Origin: Carboxylicivirga marina
Lineage (GTDB): Bacteria; Bacteroidota; Bacteroidia; Bacteroidales; Marinilabiliaceae
Length of the DNA: 64,000 bases
Direction: 5' to 3'
Assembly (NCBI RefSeq): GCF_016612505.1
Contig: NZ_JAENRR010000016.1
Location: forward strand, 29,565 to 93,564
Position numbers and translations under genes: made by a program. Below the pieces are notes generated by a model. The model saw only the letters and a program-made list of their open reading frames with translations. It searched no databases and was not told the DNA's origin. How positions within the stretch are numbered: the stretch's first letter is position 1; the number at the start of each line of letters is the position of its first letter. Below, piece after piece: positions 16,843 to 25,913 of this stretch.

Positions 16843-19800
16843 CTACTTATATTCATCCCAATGCTTAATGCTAATATTATCCTGTCCCCATTTGCAGAAC
16901 GAATAGATAAAGGCACTCGCTAAGCGGGCGTTGGTAATCAACGGAATGTTAAAGTCAATGGCATCACGACGAATCGAGTAACCATTCTTCAACTCATCCT
17001 TACTCAGGTTCTTCGGAATGTTAATCACAAAGTCAATCTTCTTATCGCGGATATACTCCACTGTGTTTGGCGACTTTTTCTCGCTTGGCCAGTGAAGCAA
17101 GGTTGTTTCTACGCCATTCTCAGCAAAGAACTTGTGCGTACCTCCTGTGGCAAATAGGTTGTAGCCTCGCTCTTTTAACATCTTGGCACTTTGTAGCAAT
17201 TCCAGTTTTGAACGTGCCGGACCTGATGATATCAAAATATTCTTTTCAGGAATACGGTAGCCAACGGCTAGCATCGATTGAAGGATGGCATCGTAATAGT
17301 TATCGCCAATACAACCAACCTCACCGGTAGATGACATGTCAACACCCAATACAGGGTCGGCCTTGGCCAATCGGGCAAACGAGAACTGAGGAGCTTTGAT
17401 ACCTACGTAATCCAGTTCGAACGAGCTTTTGGTCAGTTTCTCAACCGGCAAGCCAAGCATGGCACGAGTAGCCATGTCAATTAAGTTCACCTTCAATACC
17501 TTCGATACGAATGGAAAACTACGCGAAGCACGCAGGTTACACTCAATCACTTTTATATCATTGTCTTTGGCCAGCAGCTGCATGTTAAACGGACCGGTAA
17601 TATTTAATCCTTTAGCAATCTCGCGAGCAATGCGCTTCACACGGCGAATGGTTTCCACATATAATTTCTGTGGTGGGAACACGATAGTTGCATCACCTGA
17701 GTGTACGCCGGCAAACTCAACGTGCTCACTAATGGCGTAACCTACCACTTCGCCGTTGTTAGCTACTGCATCTACCTCAATCTCTTTAGCTTGCTCGATA
17801 AATTCCGATACAACAACAGGGAATTCCTTCGATACATTAGCAGCCAAGGTTAAGAAATGCTCCAGTTCGTCTTTGTTTGATACCACATTCATGGCAGCAC
17901 CCGAAAGAACGTACGACGGTCGAACCAATACCGGGAAACCTACTTCATCAACAAAGGTAAAGATGTCCTCGATGGATGTTAGTTCGCTCCAACGTGGCTG
18001 ATCAACACCCAGGTCATCCAACAGGCTTGAGAATTTCTGACGATTCTCAGCGCGGTCAATATCTTCTGGTGATGTTCCTAAAATAGGTACTTGCTGACGG
18101 TGAAGTTTCATGGCCAGGTTATTCGGTATCTGTCCTCCTACCGACACAATTACTCCTTTAGGCGTTTCCAGGTCGATAATATCCAATACGCGCTCTTGTG
18201 TTAACTCATCAAAGTACAAGCGGTCGCACATGTCATAGTCGGTACTCACCGTTTCCGGGTTGTAGTTAATCATCACCGAGCGATGATTCTCTTGCTTATT
18301 AATGGTATTCAATGCATTTACACTACACCAGTCAAACTCTACCGACGAACCAATACGATAAGCCCCCGAACCTAGTACCACAACAGATTTACCATCTTTT
18401 TCGTAGTCGATGTCATGAGTAGCTCCGCTATAGGTTAAATACAGGTAATTGATTTGTGCCGGAAACTCACCGGCCATGGTATCAATTTGCTTCACCACAG
18501 GCGTAATGCCATTGGCCTTACGGAAGTCGCGAACTTTTAACAAGCCCTCTTCCATGTTCTTCGAGTTCAACACCAATCGTGCCACCTGAAAATCGGAGAA
18601 GCCCATCTTTTTGGCATCTAAAAGAGCCTCTTCCGGTAATTTATCTAATGCATCGTGCTTGCCAAGTAAGTTGGCGTGGTCCGATATATTCTTTAGTTTC
18701 TCAAGGAACCATTTGTCGATACGTGTCAATTCATGGATTTCATCAACACTGGCGCCTTCTTCAAAGGCTTGTGCAATGGCAAATACACGCTGGTCGGTTG
18801 GTTCTTCCAGCTCTTTCTTCACGTCTTGGGCGAATGGTTGGTTACCCACAAAGCCGTGCATGCCTTGTCCTACCATTCGCAATCCTTTCTGAATGGCCTC
18901 TTCAAAATTACGACCAATGGCCATAATCTCACCCACCGACTTCATGCTCGAACCAATCTCTTTCGATACACCGGTAAACTTACCCAAATCCCAACGAGGA
19001 ATTTTACAGACGATGTAGTCTAATGCCGGCTCAAAGAACGCAGTGGTTGTTTTGGTTACTGAGTTCTTCAACTCGTGTAAGCTATAACCTAATCCAAGCT
19101 TAGCAGCGATAAATGCCAATGGATAACCGGTTGCTTTTGATGCTAGTGCCGATGAGCGCGATAAACGGGCATTCACCTCAATCACACGGTAATCTTCTGA
19201 GTAAGGGTCTAATGCATATTGTACGTTACACTCACCCACAATACCAATGTCGCGTATAATTTTAATGGCTAACTCACGTAATTTATGGTATTCAGCGTTA
19301 GACAATGTTTGTGATGGAGCTACTACGATGGACTCACCGGTATGAATTCCCAGCGGGTCGAAGTTTTCCATGTTACAAACGGTGATACAGTTGTTGTAAG
19401 CATCACGCACCACTTCGTACTCTACCTCTTTCCAGCCTTTTAGTGATTCTTCAACCAATATCTGGTTCGAATAAGAAAAGGCATTTTCAGCCCGTTCAAT
19501 CAGCTCTTCGGTAGAGTGGCAGAAGCCAGAACCCATGCCTCCTAGTGTGTAGGCAGCACGAACAATGATTGGGAAACCAATCTTTTTAGAAGCTTCAACA
19601 GCTTCGTCAACTGTTGTTACGGCTATGCTGACCGGTGTTTTAACGTCAATTTTTCGAAGCTGGTTGGCAAAAATCTCACGGTCTTCGGTGTTGATGATGG
19701 CCTGAACAGGAGTTCCTAATACTTCAACATTGTACTTCTCTAAAGTTCCTGCCTGATATAGTGCAGTACCGCAGTTAAGAGCTGTTTGACCACCAAATGC

Positions 19801-20058
19801 CAACAGGATACCTTCTGGCTTTTCTTTCTTAAACACCTCTTCAACGAAGTAAGGGGTTACCGGCAGATAGTAAATCTTATCGGCAATGCCTTCTGATGTT
19901 TGAACAGTAGCAATGTTCGGGTTGATTAAAACCGTTTCAATGCCTTCTTCTTTAAGAGCTTTTAAGGCTTGGGAACCTGAATAATCAAATTCACCCGCTT
20001 CACCAATTTTCAGCGCGCCCGACCCCAGAACTACGACCTTTTTGACGTTCTTCTTCAT
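16843..20058 (-). CDS. carB: Carbamoyl-phosphate synthase large subunit
   Basis: This 1071-residue protein has the full-length two-fold CarB architecture. The first ATP-grasp half starts VVVLGSGALKIGEAGEFDYSGSQALKAL, with IVRAAYTLGGMGSGFC and ECNVQYALDP. The oligomerisation region follows. The second ATP-grasp half has VVVLGSGAYRIGSSVEFDWCSVNAL, and a C-terminal MGS-like allosteric domain starts near residue 935 (NILISSGPARSKLELLQSAKML). It makes carbamoyl phosphate from bicarbonate, ATP and ammonia for arginine and pyrimidines. It is transcribed away from argR. The glutaminase subunit carA lies 15 kb away at 35282, at the far end of the arginine cluster. Its leader holds a hairpin (20098-20123) and an ArgR-like site (20191-20204). 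Confidence 0.97.
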   Translation of the reverse strand: MKKNVKKVVVLGSGALKIGEAGEFDYSGSQALKALKEEGIETVLINPNIATVQTSEGIADKIYYLPVTPYFVEEVFKKEKPEGILLAFGGQTALNCGTALYQAGTLEKYNVEVLGTPVQAIINTEDREIFANQLRKIDVKTPVSIAVTTVDEAVEASKKIGFPIIVRAAYTLGGMGSGFCHSTEELIERAENAFSYSNQILVEESLKGWKEVEYEVVRDAYNNCITVCNMENFDPLGIHTGESIVVAPSQTLSNAEYHKLRELAIKIIRDIGIVGECNVQYALDPYSEDYRVIEVNARLSRSSALASKATGYPLAFIAAKLGLGYSLHELKNSVTKTTTAFFEPALDYIVCKIPRWDLGKFTGVSKEIGSSMKSVGEIMAIGRNFEEAIQKGLRMVGQGMHGFVGNQPFAQDVKKELEEPTDQRVFAIAQAFEEGASVDEIHELTRIDKWFLEKLKNISDHANLLGKHDALDKLPEEALLDAKKMGFSDFQVARLVLNSKNMEEGLLKVRDFRKANGITPVVKQIDTMAGEFPAQINYLYLTYSGATHDIDYEKDGKSVVVLGSGAYRIGSSVEFDWCSVNALNTINKQENHRSVMINYNPETVSTDYDMCDRLYFDELTQERVLDIIDLETPKGVIVSVGGQIPNNLAMKLHRQQVPILGTSPEDIDRAENRQKFSSLLDDLGVDQPRWSELTSIEDIFTFVDEVGFPVLVRPSYVLSGAAMNVVSNKDELEHFLTLAANVSKEFPVVVSEFIEQAKEIEVDAVANNGEVVGYAISEHVEFAGVHSGDATIVFPPQKLYVETIRRVKRIAREIAKGLNITGPFNMQLLAKDNDIKVIECNLRASRSFPFVSKVLKVNLIDMATRAMLGLPVEKLTKSSFELDYVGIKAPQFSFARLAKADPVLGVDMSSTGEVGCIGDNYYDAILQSMLAVGYRIPEKNILISSGPARSKLELLQSAKMLKERGYNLFATGGTHKFFAENGVETTLLHWPSEKKSPNTVEYIRDKKIDFVINIPKNLSKDELKNGYSIRRDAIDFNIPLITNARLASAFIYSFCKWGQDNISIKHWDEYK

Positions 20059-20097
20059 CTTATTCTATAATTATTATTGTTTCTTCTTTTACAATAA

Positions 20098-20123
20098 AAC
20101 CTGCTTAAACCAACAAGCAAGTT
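20098..20123 (-). promoter_or_regulatory. Hairpin in the carB leader
   Basis: On the minus strand AACTTGCTT, loop GTTGGTTT, AAGCAGGTT pairs over 9 bp (one G-U) and runs into TTATTG, about 40 bp before the carB ATG. The short U-tract makes a weak attenuator at best. The carA leader has a better version of the same arrangement. Confidence 0.4.
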
Positions 20124-20190
20124 CCAAACATCTAAGACAATAAACAACCTTATAAGTGCATAAATCAACCGGTTTTTTTAACATCTTTTG

Positions 20191-20204
20191 TCTATAATTA
20201 TGCA
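20191..20204. promoter_or_regulatory. Candidate ArgR site upstream of carB
   Basis: TCTATAATTATGCA (minus strand TGCATAATTATAGA) resembles the palindrome in front of argR and similar words before argH and carA. It lies about 135 bp upstream of carB in the carB-argR divergent spacer (20059-20543). The rest of that spacer holds no gene. Confidence 0.4.
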
Positions 20205-20468
20205 ATTATTTGTAGCATGATGACATATGTTACCTTCTTTTTCTACAAAATCTTTCATTTTTATGCATGCTAATACGCTCGCCCTGTTAAAGTGAGTTAT
20301 TAGGTTTGAGATAATAGGAAAATGAAAGAAAAACAGTGGGGATACCCCTTGTAGAGTGTAGTCAGATAAGTGTATGTACAGACCAAATTTAGTCACCCGT
20401 TGACTGCTGTTTTATGCGTTTTATAAATTATTGTCGTGCAAAAATACATATTTTTTGCAAAAAACCAC

Positions 20469-20498
20469 TTTGAAATTAATAATTATTGAATAAATTTG
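20469..20498 (+). promoter_or_regulatory. Promoter of the arginine operon
   Basis: A TTTG (20469-20472) and a TAAATTTG (20491-20498) are separated by 18 bp. This matches the Bacteroidota primary sigma consensus TTTG-N18/19-TAnnTTTG closely. It is 45 bp before the argR ATG and immediately upstream of a 16-bp palindrome. Confidence 0.75.
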
Positions 20499-20506
20499 CA
20501 TCGTCG

Positions 20507-20522
20507 ATGTATAAATATACAT
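20507..20522. promoter_or_regulatory. Candidate ARG box (autoregulatory operator)
   Basis: ATGTATAAATATACAT has 7-bp palindromic arms around a central AA and covers the expected transcription start of argR, 8 bp after the -7 box. ArgR hexamers bind AT-rich 18-bp palindromes (ARG boxes) in other bacteria. Repression by occlusion is inferred. Related words precede argH (32003), carA (35097) and carB (20191). Confidence 0.55.
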
Positions 20523-20543
20523 TCAACAAAGAAGAAGAACCAA

Positions 20544-21023
20544 ATGAAGATTAAAGCACAACGATTATTAGCAATCAAGCAAATTATTAGTTCCCGAAAG
20601 GTAAGTTCACAAGAGGAGCTGGTGGTTATGCTTGAAGCCGAAGGGTATAAGATTACGCAGGCTACCTTGTCGCGTGATTTAAAATACCTGAAAGTGGCAA
20701 AAGTGCCAGATGCTGAAACGGGGTATAAATACATTGTACCTGAAACAGCACAAAAAAATGATGAACCGGCCAAGCATGAAGAGTTTCCGGTGAGTGGTGT
20801 TGAATCAATTGAGTTTTCAGGTCATCTGGCCATCATGAAAACTCGCCCAGGCTTTGCCAATGGCATTGCTTCGGTAATTGATAGCCATGGGCCGTATGAG
20901 ATTTTAGGAACCATTGCAGGCGACGATACAATATTATTAATCAGTCGTGAGGGGGTTTCCAAATCTGATGTCATCAACGCTTTATCATTGTTTATGCCGG
21001 GATTGAAAGAAAAGACCTTGTAG
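20544..21023 (+). CDS. argR: Arginine repressor ArgR
   Basis: From the ATG at 20544 the protein has 159 residues. An upstream in-frame extension from 20496 overlaps the promoter and operator and is rejected. The N-terminal winged helix-turn-helix (AQRLLAIKQIISSRKVSSQEELVVMLEAEGYKITQATLSRDLKYLKVAKV) matches ArgR/AhrC, including the SRD recognition element. The C-terminal oligomerisation and arginine-binding domain has SGHLAIMKTRPGFANGIASVID and GTIAGDDTILLISREG, with the GDDT residues that contact L-arginine. It is first in the operon it would control and is preceded by a palindromic operator. Confidence 0.95.
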   Translation: MKIKAQRLLAIKQIISSRKVSSQEELVVMLEAEGYKITQATLSRDLKYLKVAKVPDAETGYKYIVPETAQKNDEPAKHEEFPVSGVESIEFSGHLAIMKTRPGFANGIASVIDSHGPYEILGTIAGDDTILLISREGVSKSDVINALSLFMPGLKEKTL

Positions 21024-21073
21024 GGAATTGATTTTCGGTATGTAAATCAATTTGGACTAACAGAATAATTAAC

Positions 21074-21724
21074 ATGAGTAAGTTTAACATATTTGTCGCA
21101 GCGAAAGAACATCTCAATTATGTAGATGTGGTGTTGGATACCATAGCAGAAGCTGCTAAGGTGCGAGGAACGGGTATTGCCAAGCGAAGTCCTGAATATC
21201 TTCAAAAGAAGATTGAAGAGGGGAAGGCTGTATTGGCATTGCAAGGTGATGAATTTGCCGGGTTTTGTTACATCGAAACTTGGGGGCACGACAATTTTGT
21301 GGCCAACTCTGGGTTAATTGTGGTTGATAAGTTTAGAGGTCACGGTTTAGCCAAAGCTATTAAAACGAAGGCTTTTGAATTGTCACGCGAAAAATTTCCA
21401 CACGCTAAAATATTTGGTTTAACCACTGGTTTGGCGGTGATGAAGATAAATTCTGACCTGGGATATCGCCCTGTGACATTTTCTGAGTTAACCGATGACG
21501 AACAGTTCTGGAAAGGTTGTCAGAGCTGTGTTAACTATGATATATTAGTTCGAACCGAAAGAAAGCATTGTTTATGTACCGGTATGTTGTTCGATCCTGA
21601 TCGCAACAATCATTCGGTAAAAGGTAAGAAGTCAAACAATGTATTGTCCCGAATAAAAAAAGCTGTCACTAAAAAGGATGGTAAAATAGGAAAGACTTTA
21701 AAAGCAATAACGGCATTGTTTTAA
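21074..21724 (+). CDS. GNAT-family acyltransferase of the arginine operon
   Basis: This 216-residue protein has a GNAT core with the acyl-CoA loop VVDKFRGHGLAKAIKTKAF (about 76-94), preceded by the strand FAGFCYIETWGHDNFVANSGLIV. The C-terminus is basic (RIKKAVTKKDGKIGKTLKAI) and a Cys pair occurs in KHCLCTG. Position between argR and argG, and the lack of any argA/argJ in the cluster, suggest it acylates glutamate in the first step of arginine synthesis. In this phylum the acyl group is probably succinyl, as argued for the downstream transcarbamylase. The substrate is inferred. Confidence 0.8.
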   Translation: MSKFNIFVAAKEHLNYVDVVLDTIAEAAKVRGTGIAKRSPEYLQKKIEEGKAVLALQGDEFAGFCYIETWGHDNFVANSGLIVVDKFRGHGLAKAIKTKAFELSREKFPHAKIFGLTTGLAVMKINSDLGYRPVTFSELTDDEQFWKGCQSCVNYDILVRTERKHCLCTGMLFDPDRNNHSVKGKKSNNVLSRIKKAVTKKDGKIGKTLKAITALF

Positions 21725-21748
21725 GTAGATATTGATAAATATATAACG

Positions 21749-22966
21749 ATGAAGGAAAAGGTAGTTTTAGCGTACAGCGGTGGTTTAGATACTTCATTTT
21801 GTGTGAAGTACTTAGCTGAGGAGAAGAGTCTGGAGATTTACTCAGCAATAGCCAATACCGGTGGGTTTAGTGATGATGAACTAAACGATATTGAGACAAA
21901 AGCTTACGAATTGGGCGTTGCAAAGCATGCGACACTTGATGTCACAGAGCGCTACTACCGACGCTGTATTCGTTATATGATTTTTGGAAACGTATTAAAA
22001 AATAATACTTATCCGCTTTCAGTTAGCTCAGAGCGTATTTTTCAGGCTTTAGCAATTGTTGATTATGCACGTTCGGTTGGAGCAAAATACATTGCTCACG
22101 GAAGTACCGGTGCAGGTAACGATCAAATTCGTTTTGATCTGACTTTTCAGGTCTTAGCACCAGAAATTAAAGTGATTGCACCAATTCGTGATTTAAAACT
22201 GTCGCGCGAAGCTGAGATTGATTACCTGAAAGAGCGTGGCGTGGTTCGAGACTGGACCAAAATGGAATATTCCATTAATAAAGGACTATGGGGAACCAGC
22301 GTTGGAGGAAAGGAAACATTGACTTCTAATTTGACTTTACCTGAAGGTGCATACCCTAGTCAACTGAAGAAAGAAGATGAGGAAACGGTAGAGCTTGGAT
22401 TTGTAAAAGGTGAATTGGCAACTGTGAACAATGCGGCCTTTGACGATCCGATTGAAGCAATTAAAGAAATAGAAACTCTGGGTGCTGCTTATGCCATTGG
22501 GCGTGATATGCACGTAGGTGATACCATCATAGGAATTAAAGGTAGAGTTGGCTTTGAAGCAGCTGCACCACTTATAATCATTAATGCTCACCATGTTTTG
22601 GAGAAGCATGTGTTAACCAAGTGGCAAATGCATTGGAAAGAGCAATTGTCAAATTGGTATGGCATGTTTTTACATGAATCGCAATATCTGGAGCCGGTTA
22701 TGCGCGATATTGAGAAGTTCCTTGAGAGTTCGCAGCAAAATGTAACTGGTAAGGTTATCATTAAGTTAAAGCCTTATCGTTTCGATGTGGTAGGAATTGA
22801 GTCAGATCATGATTTAATGAGTAGTGCCTTTGGTGAGTATGGCGAAATGAATAAGGCATGGACGGCACAAGATGTAGAAGGTTTTACAACGATTATGGCC
22901 ACGCCAATGAAGATTTTTAATGCAGTTAACAAGGGGCAACTCGATTTAAAGGATGGCAATGATTAA
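21749..22966 (+). CDS. argG: Argininosuccinate synthase
   Basis: This 405-residue protein has the N-type ATP pyrophosphatase P-loop AYSGGLDTSFCVKYL (residues 8-22). It also has SSERIFQALAIVDYARSVGAKYIAHGSTGAGNDQIRFD and the citrulline/aspartate-binding region SINKGLWGTSVGGKE. It joins citrulline and aspartate using ATP. It begins 24 bp after the GNAT gene, and its 3' end overlaps argC. Confidence 0.96.
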   Translation: MKEKVVLAYSGGLDTSFCVKYLAEEKSLEIYSAIANTGGFSDDELNDIETKAYELGVAKHATLDVTERYYRRCIRYMIFGNVLKNNTYPLSVSSERIFQALAIVDYARSVGAKYIAHGSTGAGNDQIRFDLTFQVLAPEIKVIAPIRDLKLSREAEIDYLKERGVVRDWTKMEYSINKGLWGTSVGGKETLTSNLTLPEGAYPSQLKKEDEETVELGFVKGELATVNNAAFDDPIEAIKEIETLGAAYAIGRDMHVGDTIIGIKGRVGFEAAAPLIIINAHHVLEKHVLTKWQMHWKEQLSNWYGMFLHESQYLEPVMRDIEKFLESSQQNVTGKVIIKLKPYRFDVVGIESDHDLMSSAFGEYGEMNKAWTAQDVEGFTTIMATPMKIFNAVNKGQLDLKDGND

Positions 22967-23921
22967 AGTTGGAATAATTGGTGGAGCAGGTTATACCGCT
23001 GGTGAGCTTATCCGGATCTTATTAAATCATTCGCAAGCCGAAATTGCATTTGTGCAGAGTACGAGTCAGGCAGGTCTGCCAGTTACTGATATTCATAGAG
23101 ATTTGATCGGTGAAACCACTCTGGTATTTGTCGATGAGGTCAATTACTCAGTAGATGTGCTGTTTCTATGCATGGGTCACGGGCGTTCGCGCAGCTTTGT
23201 GGAAGCCATTCCAGCTTCGTTTAATGGTAAAATAATCGACCTGAGTAACGACTATCGCTTGAAAGATTCTGCTGAAGGCTTTATTTATGGTCTGCCAGAG
23301 CTTAATCATGAGCTTATTAAGCAGAGTGATAAAATTGCCAATCCCGGATGCTTTGCTACCGCCATACAAATTGCACTGCTGCCCTTGGCTGATGCTGAGC
23401 AGTTAAATGAGGTACATATTCATGCGATAACGGGTTCGACCGGAGCCGGTCAGGCATGCTCGTCTACCACGCATTTTAGCTGGCGTAATAATAATGCATC
23501 TGTTTATAAGTCGTTCGAACATCAGCATCTTGGTGAAATTGGAGAGTCGATGCTGCAATTGCAGCCAGACTTTAGTGAGGATATCAATTTTGTACCTATT
23601 CGAGGGAATTATCCTCGCGGTATTTTAGCATCAGTATATATTGAAAGTGAGTTGTCAGAAGAAGCTGCAAAATCACTTTTTGAAATATTCTATCAGGGGC
23701 ATCCTTTCACTTTTGTGGTAAATGAAAATCCAGATGTGAAGCAAGTGGTTAATACCAATAAGGCTCTTGTTAGTGTTAAGAAATATGGAACAAAACTTCA
23801 TATAGTCAGTGTGATAGATAATTTGCTCAAAGGAGCATCTGGTCAGGCTGTGCAAAATATGAATCTTTTATTTGGTTTGGATGAAGCAGAGGGTCTTCAT
23901 TTAAAATCTGTGGCATTTTAG
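22953..23921 (+). CDS. argC: N-acyl-gamma-glutamyl-phosphate reductase
   Basis: This 322-residue protein has an N-terminal Rossmann motif VGIIGGAGYTAGELIRIL and the catalytic Cys in IANPGCFATAIQIALLPL. SGS/TTH segments of the semialdehyde dehydrogenase family and the His-containing FVPIRGNYPRGI follow. It reduces the acyl-glutamyl phosphate to the semialdehyde with NADPH. The start is ATG 22953 (14-bp overlap with argG) or ATG 22959 (8 bp). Either way translation is coupled. Confidence 0.95.
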   Translation: MAMIKVGIIGGAGYTAGELIRILLNHSQAEIAFVQSTSQAGLPVTDIHRDLIGETTLVFVDEVNYSVDVLFLCMGHGRSRSFVEAIPASFNGKIIDLSNDYRLKDSAEGFIYGLPELNHELIKQSDKIANPGCFATAIQIALLPLADAEQLNEVHIHAITGSTGAGQACSSTTHFSWRNNNASVYKSFEHQHLGEIGESMLQLQPDFSEDINFVPIRGNYPRGILASVYIESELSEEAAKSLFEIFYQGHPFTFVVNENPDVKQVVNTNKALVSVKKYGTKLHIVSVIDNLLKGASGQAVQNMNLLFGLDEAEGLHLKSVAF

Positions 23922-23975
23922 AATGTTATTATCCCACAGATTATTTGGTTTAAATTTAGGTGTTCATTCTTCTTT

Positions 23976-24030
23976 GGATGAAGGCCAACTGCTTTGAGTA
24001 CCATGGGCTTTAGCTCATGGTACTTCATCC
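23976..24030. repeat. Compound hairpin between argC and argD
   Basis: A 9-bp perfect stem AGTACCATG/CATGGTACT (23997-24005, 24016-24024) has an inner GC pair around TTTA. An alternative outer stem GGATGAAG/CTTCATCC (23976-23983, 24023-24030) shares two bases with it. The only large gap inside the arginine operon (23922-24080) holds this structure. It may be a REP-type element, a processing site or a switch between stems. Confidence 0.6.
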
Positions 24031-24080
24031 TGTTTTTCGATTGAATCTTACTTTTATTTTATATAGAAAGGGCCATTGTT

Positions 24081-25211
24081 ATGGAACTATTTGATGTATA
24101 CTCACTGTTTGATATTACACCAGTTCGTGGTGAAGACTGTTATGTGTGGGATAATGAAGGCAATAAGTACCTCGATTTGTATGGTGGTCATGCCGTCATT
24201 TCAGTAGGGCATAGTCATCCGCATTATGTCGATAGAATAAACTCGCAACTCCAAAAAATAGGGTTTTATAGTAATTCTGTAGAAAACCCTATGCAACAAG
24301 AGTTAGCTGATAAATTGGGGCAGCTATGCGGAATGGATGATTACCAATTGTTCTTATGTAATTCTGGTGCTGAAGCAAACGAAAATGCTTTAAAATTGGC
24401 ATCTTTTCATACAGGTCGAAAAAAAATTCTGGCCTTTGAGAGAGGGTTTCATGGCCGTACCTCAGGGGCAGTAGCCATTACAGATAACGAGAAAATAATT
24501 GCTCCATTCAATGCTGGGCATGAGGTTGAGATTGTTCCATGGGAAGATATTGAAGCTGTTGAAAAATCCGTGGCATCTAAAGGTGTTGCAGCCGTTATTA
24601 TTGAAGGTATTCAAGGAATTGGTGGTATTTATGTGCCTTCACCTGATTTTCTCATGGCATTACAAAAGTTGTGTCGCGATACGGGGACCTTATTAATATT
24701 GGATGAGATTCAGTCAGGTTACGGAAGAAGTGGAAAGTTTTTTGCCTTTCAATATGCAGATATAGAGCCTGATATGGTAACGATGGCTAAGGGGATGGGC
24801 AATGGATTTCCGATCGGTGGTGTTCTTGTAGCTCCTCACATAAAGCCTTCCAAAGGATTATTAGGAACGACCTTCGGTGGCAATTATCTGGCATGCGCTG
24901 CAGGTTTAGCTGTATTAGAGATAATGCAGGATGAGAACTTGATTGCAAATGTTAATAAAAGTGAAAAATACCTTTTAAGCAAATTGCGTAAAAGCATTGA
25001 TATCAAGGATATACGAGGGATGGGCTTAATGTTGGCAATTGAAGGGTATGAAAAAATAGCTGGCATAAGACAGGAATTATTGTTTAAAAGTTATATTTTT
25101 ACCGGCGTTTCCGGCACATATACAATGAGGTTACTGCCTCCAATGACTCTCAATGAGAGCCATATAGACTGTTTTATATCCAGTCTTGAGGCTGCTGTTG
25201 ATAGTGGTTAA
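24081..25211 (+). CDS. argD: N-acylornithine aminotransferase
   Basis: This 376-residue class III aminotransferase has CNSGAEANENALKLA, the HGRTSGAVAIT loop and ILDEIQSGYGRSGKFFAF. The PLP lysine lies in MVTMAKGMGNGFPIGG. It is slightly short at the N-terminus compared with about 395 residues for the E. coli enzyme. It transfers the amino group from glutamate to N-acylglutamate semialdehyde. It is separated from argC by a 159-bp hairpin-containing gap and followed after 12 bp by an HNH-like gene. Confidence 0.95.
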   Translation: MELFDVYSLFDITPVRGEDCYVWDNEGNKYLDLYGGHAVISVGHSHPHYVDRINSQLQKIGFYSNSVENPMQQELADKLGQLCGMDDYQLFLCNSGAEANENALKLASFHTGRKKILAFERGFHGRTSGAVAITDNEKIIAPFNAGHEVEIVPWEDIEAVEKSVASKGVAAVIIEGIQGIGGIYVPSPDFLMALQKLCRDTGTLLILDEIQSGYGRSGKFFAFQYADIEPDMVTMAKGMGNGFPIGGVLVAPHIKPSKGLLGTTFGGNYLACAAGLAVLEIMQDENLIANVNKSEKYLLSKLRKSIDIKDIRGMGLMLAIEGYEKIAGIRQELLFKSYIFTGVSGTYTMRLLPPMTLNESHIDCFISSLEAAVDSG

Positions 25212-25223
25212 TATCATAATAAG

Positions 25224-25811
25224 ATGGTAAGATCGTACTGGAACGAAGAATGGAAAGAAGTAGAGTTTGAAAAAGGTGCATTGAAGAAAAGATATGCAAT
25301 TTCAAGCTACGGTAGAATTATTAGTTACACCGACAAAATTGAAGCTGGAGATTATATCAGAGGCGGTAAATTAAGAGGTTATCCAACCTTGCCGTTGAGG
25401 CCTTTCGGTAAATCAAAAACCTTCTATGTACACAAGTTGGTTGCTGAATTATTTTTACCCAAAACTTCTCCTGATCAAGAGTTTGTAATTCATCTGGATT
25501 ACAATAAATCAAACAACTTTATTGAGAACCTTCAGTGGGCTAATAAAAAGGAAATGTTTGCACATCAGCAAAATAATCCTTCGGTATTAGAAGCTCGGGA
25601 GAAACAAAAAGGACGCAAAACACAGCAAGGCCATAAACTTACTGCTACCCAGGTGATGCGATTAAAGATGAAGATTAATGATCCGAATCGCAAAACAAGA
25701 TTAAAGTTAATAGCTAGGGAATTTGGGATTAGCGAAATGCAACTTTATCGTATTAAATCTGGTGAGAACTGGTCTCATGTGAAAGTAGAAGCTCCGAACG
25801 AAGAGAGTTAG
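25224..25811 (+). CDS. NUMOD4/HNH homing-endonuclease-like protein with HTH tail
   Basis: This 195-residue protein has a NUMOD4-like start (WNEEWKEVEFEKGALKKRYAISSYGRIISY). An HNH_3-like core follows (FYVHKLVAELFLP ... FVIHLDYNKSNNFIENLQWANKKE). The tail is an HTH-like domain (KLTATQVMRLKMKINDP ... LIAREFGISEMQLYRIKSGENW). Such proteins are usually mobile intron or phage endonucleases. Here the gene lies between argD and proC on the same strand, 12 bp after argD, with no intron, phage gene or repeat around it. The catalytic motif reads VIH-D rather than the common VNH-D. It may be a domesticated regulator; nuclease activity is uncertain. Confidence 0.75.
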   Translation: MVRSYWNEEWKEVEFEKGALKKRYAISSYGRIISYTDKIEAGDYIRGGKLRGYPTLPLRPFGKSKTFYVHKLVAELFLPKTSPDQEFVIHLDYNKSNNFIENLQWANKKEMFAHQQNNPSVLEAREKQKGRKTQQGHKLTATQVMRLKMKINDPNRKTRLKLIAREFGISEMQLYRIKSGENWSHVKVEAPNEES

Positions 25812-25913
25812 TAGGCTTTCTGCAGGACTTTTTGTTTGTTTTTGTGTAGGTTTGTAAGTACAAGCATTCTTTTTCTTATAGGTTGACACGAGGGCAACAC
25901 AAAAAATGATAGC

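Noticed and set aside
20496..20543. N-terminal extension of ArgR beginning MHRRCINIHS
   Set aside because: It overlaps the -7 box and the operator palindrome, and the ArgR fold starts at MKIKAQRL (20544).
25847..25854. TAGGTTTG as a proC promoter
   Set aside because: No TTG at the right distance upstream, and the gene lies within a co-directional run.
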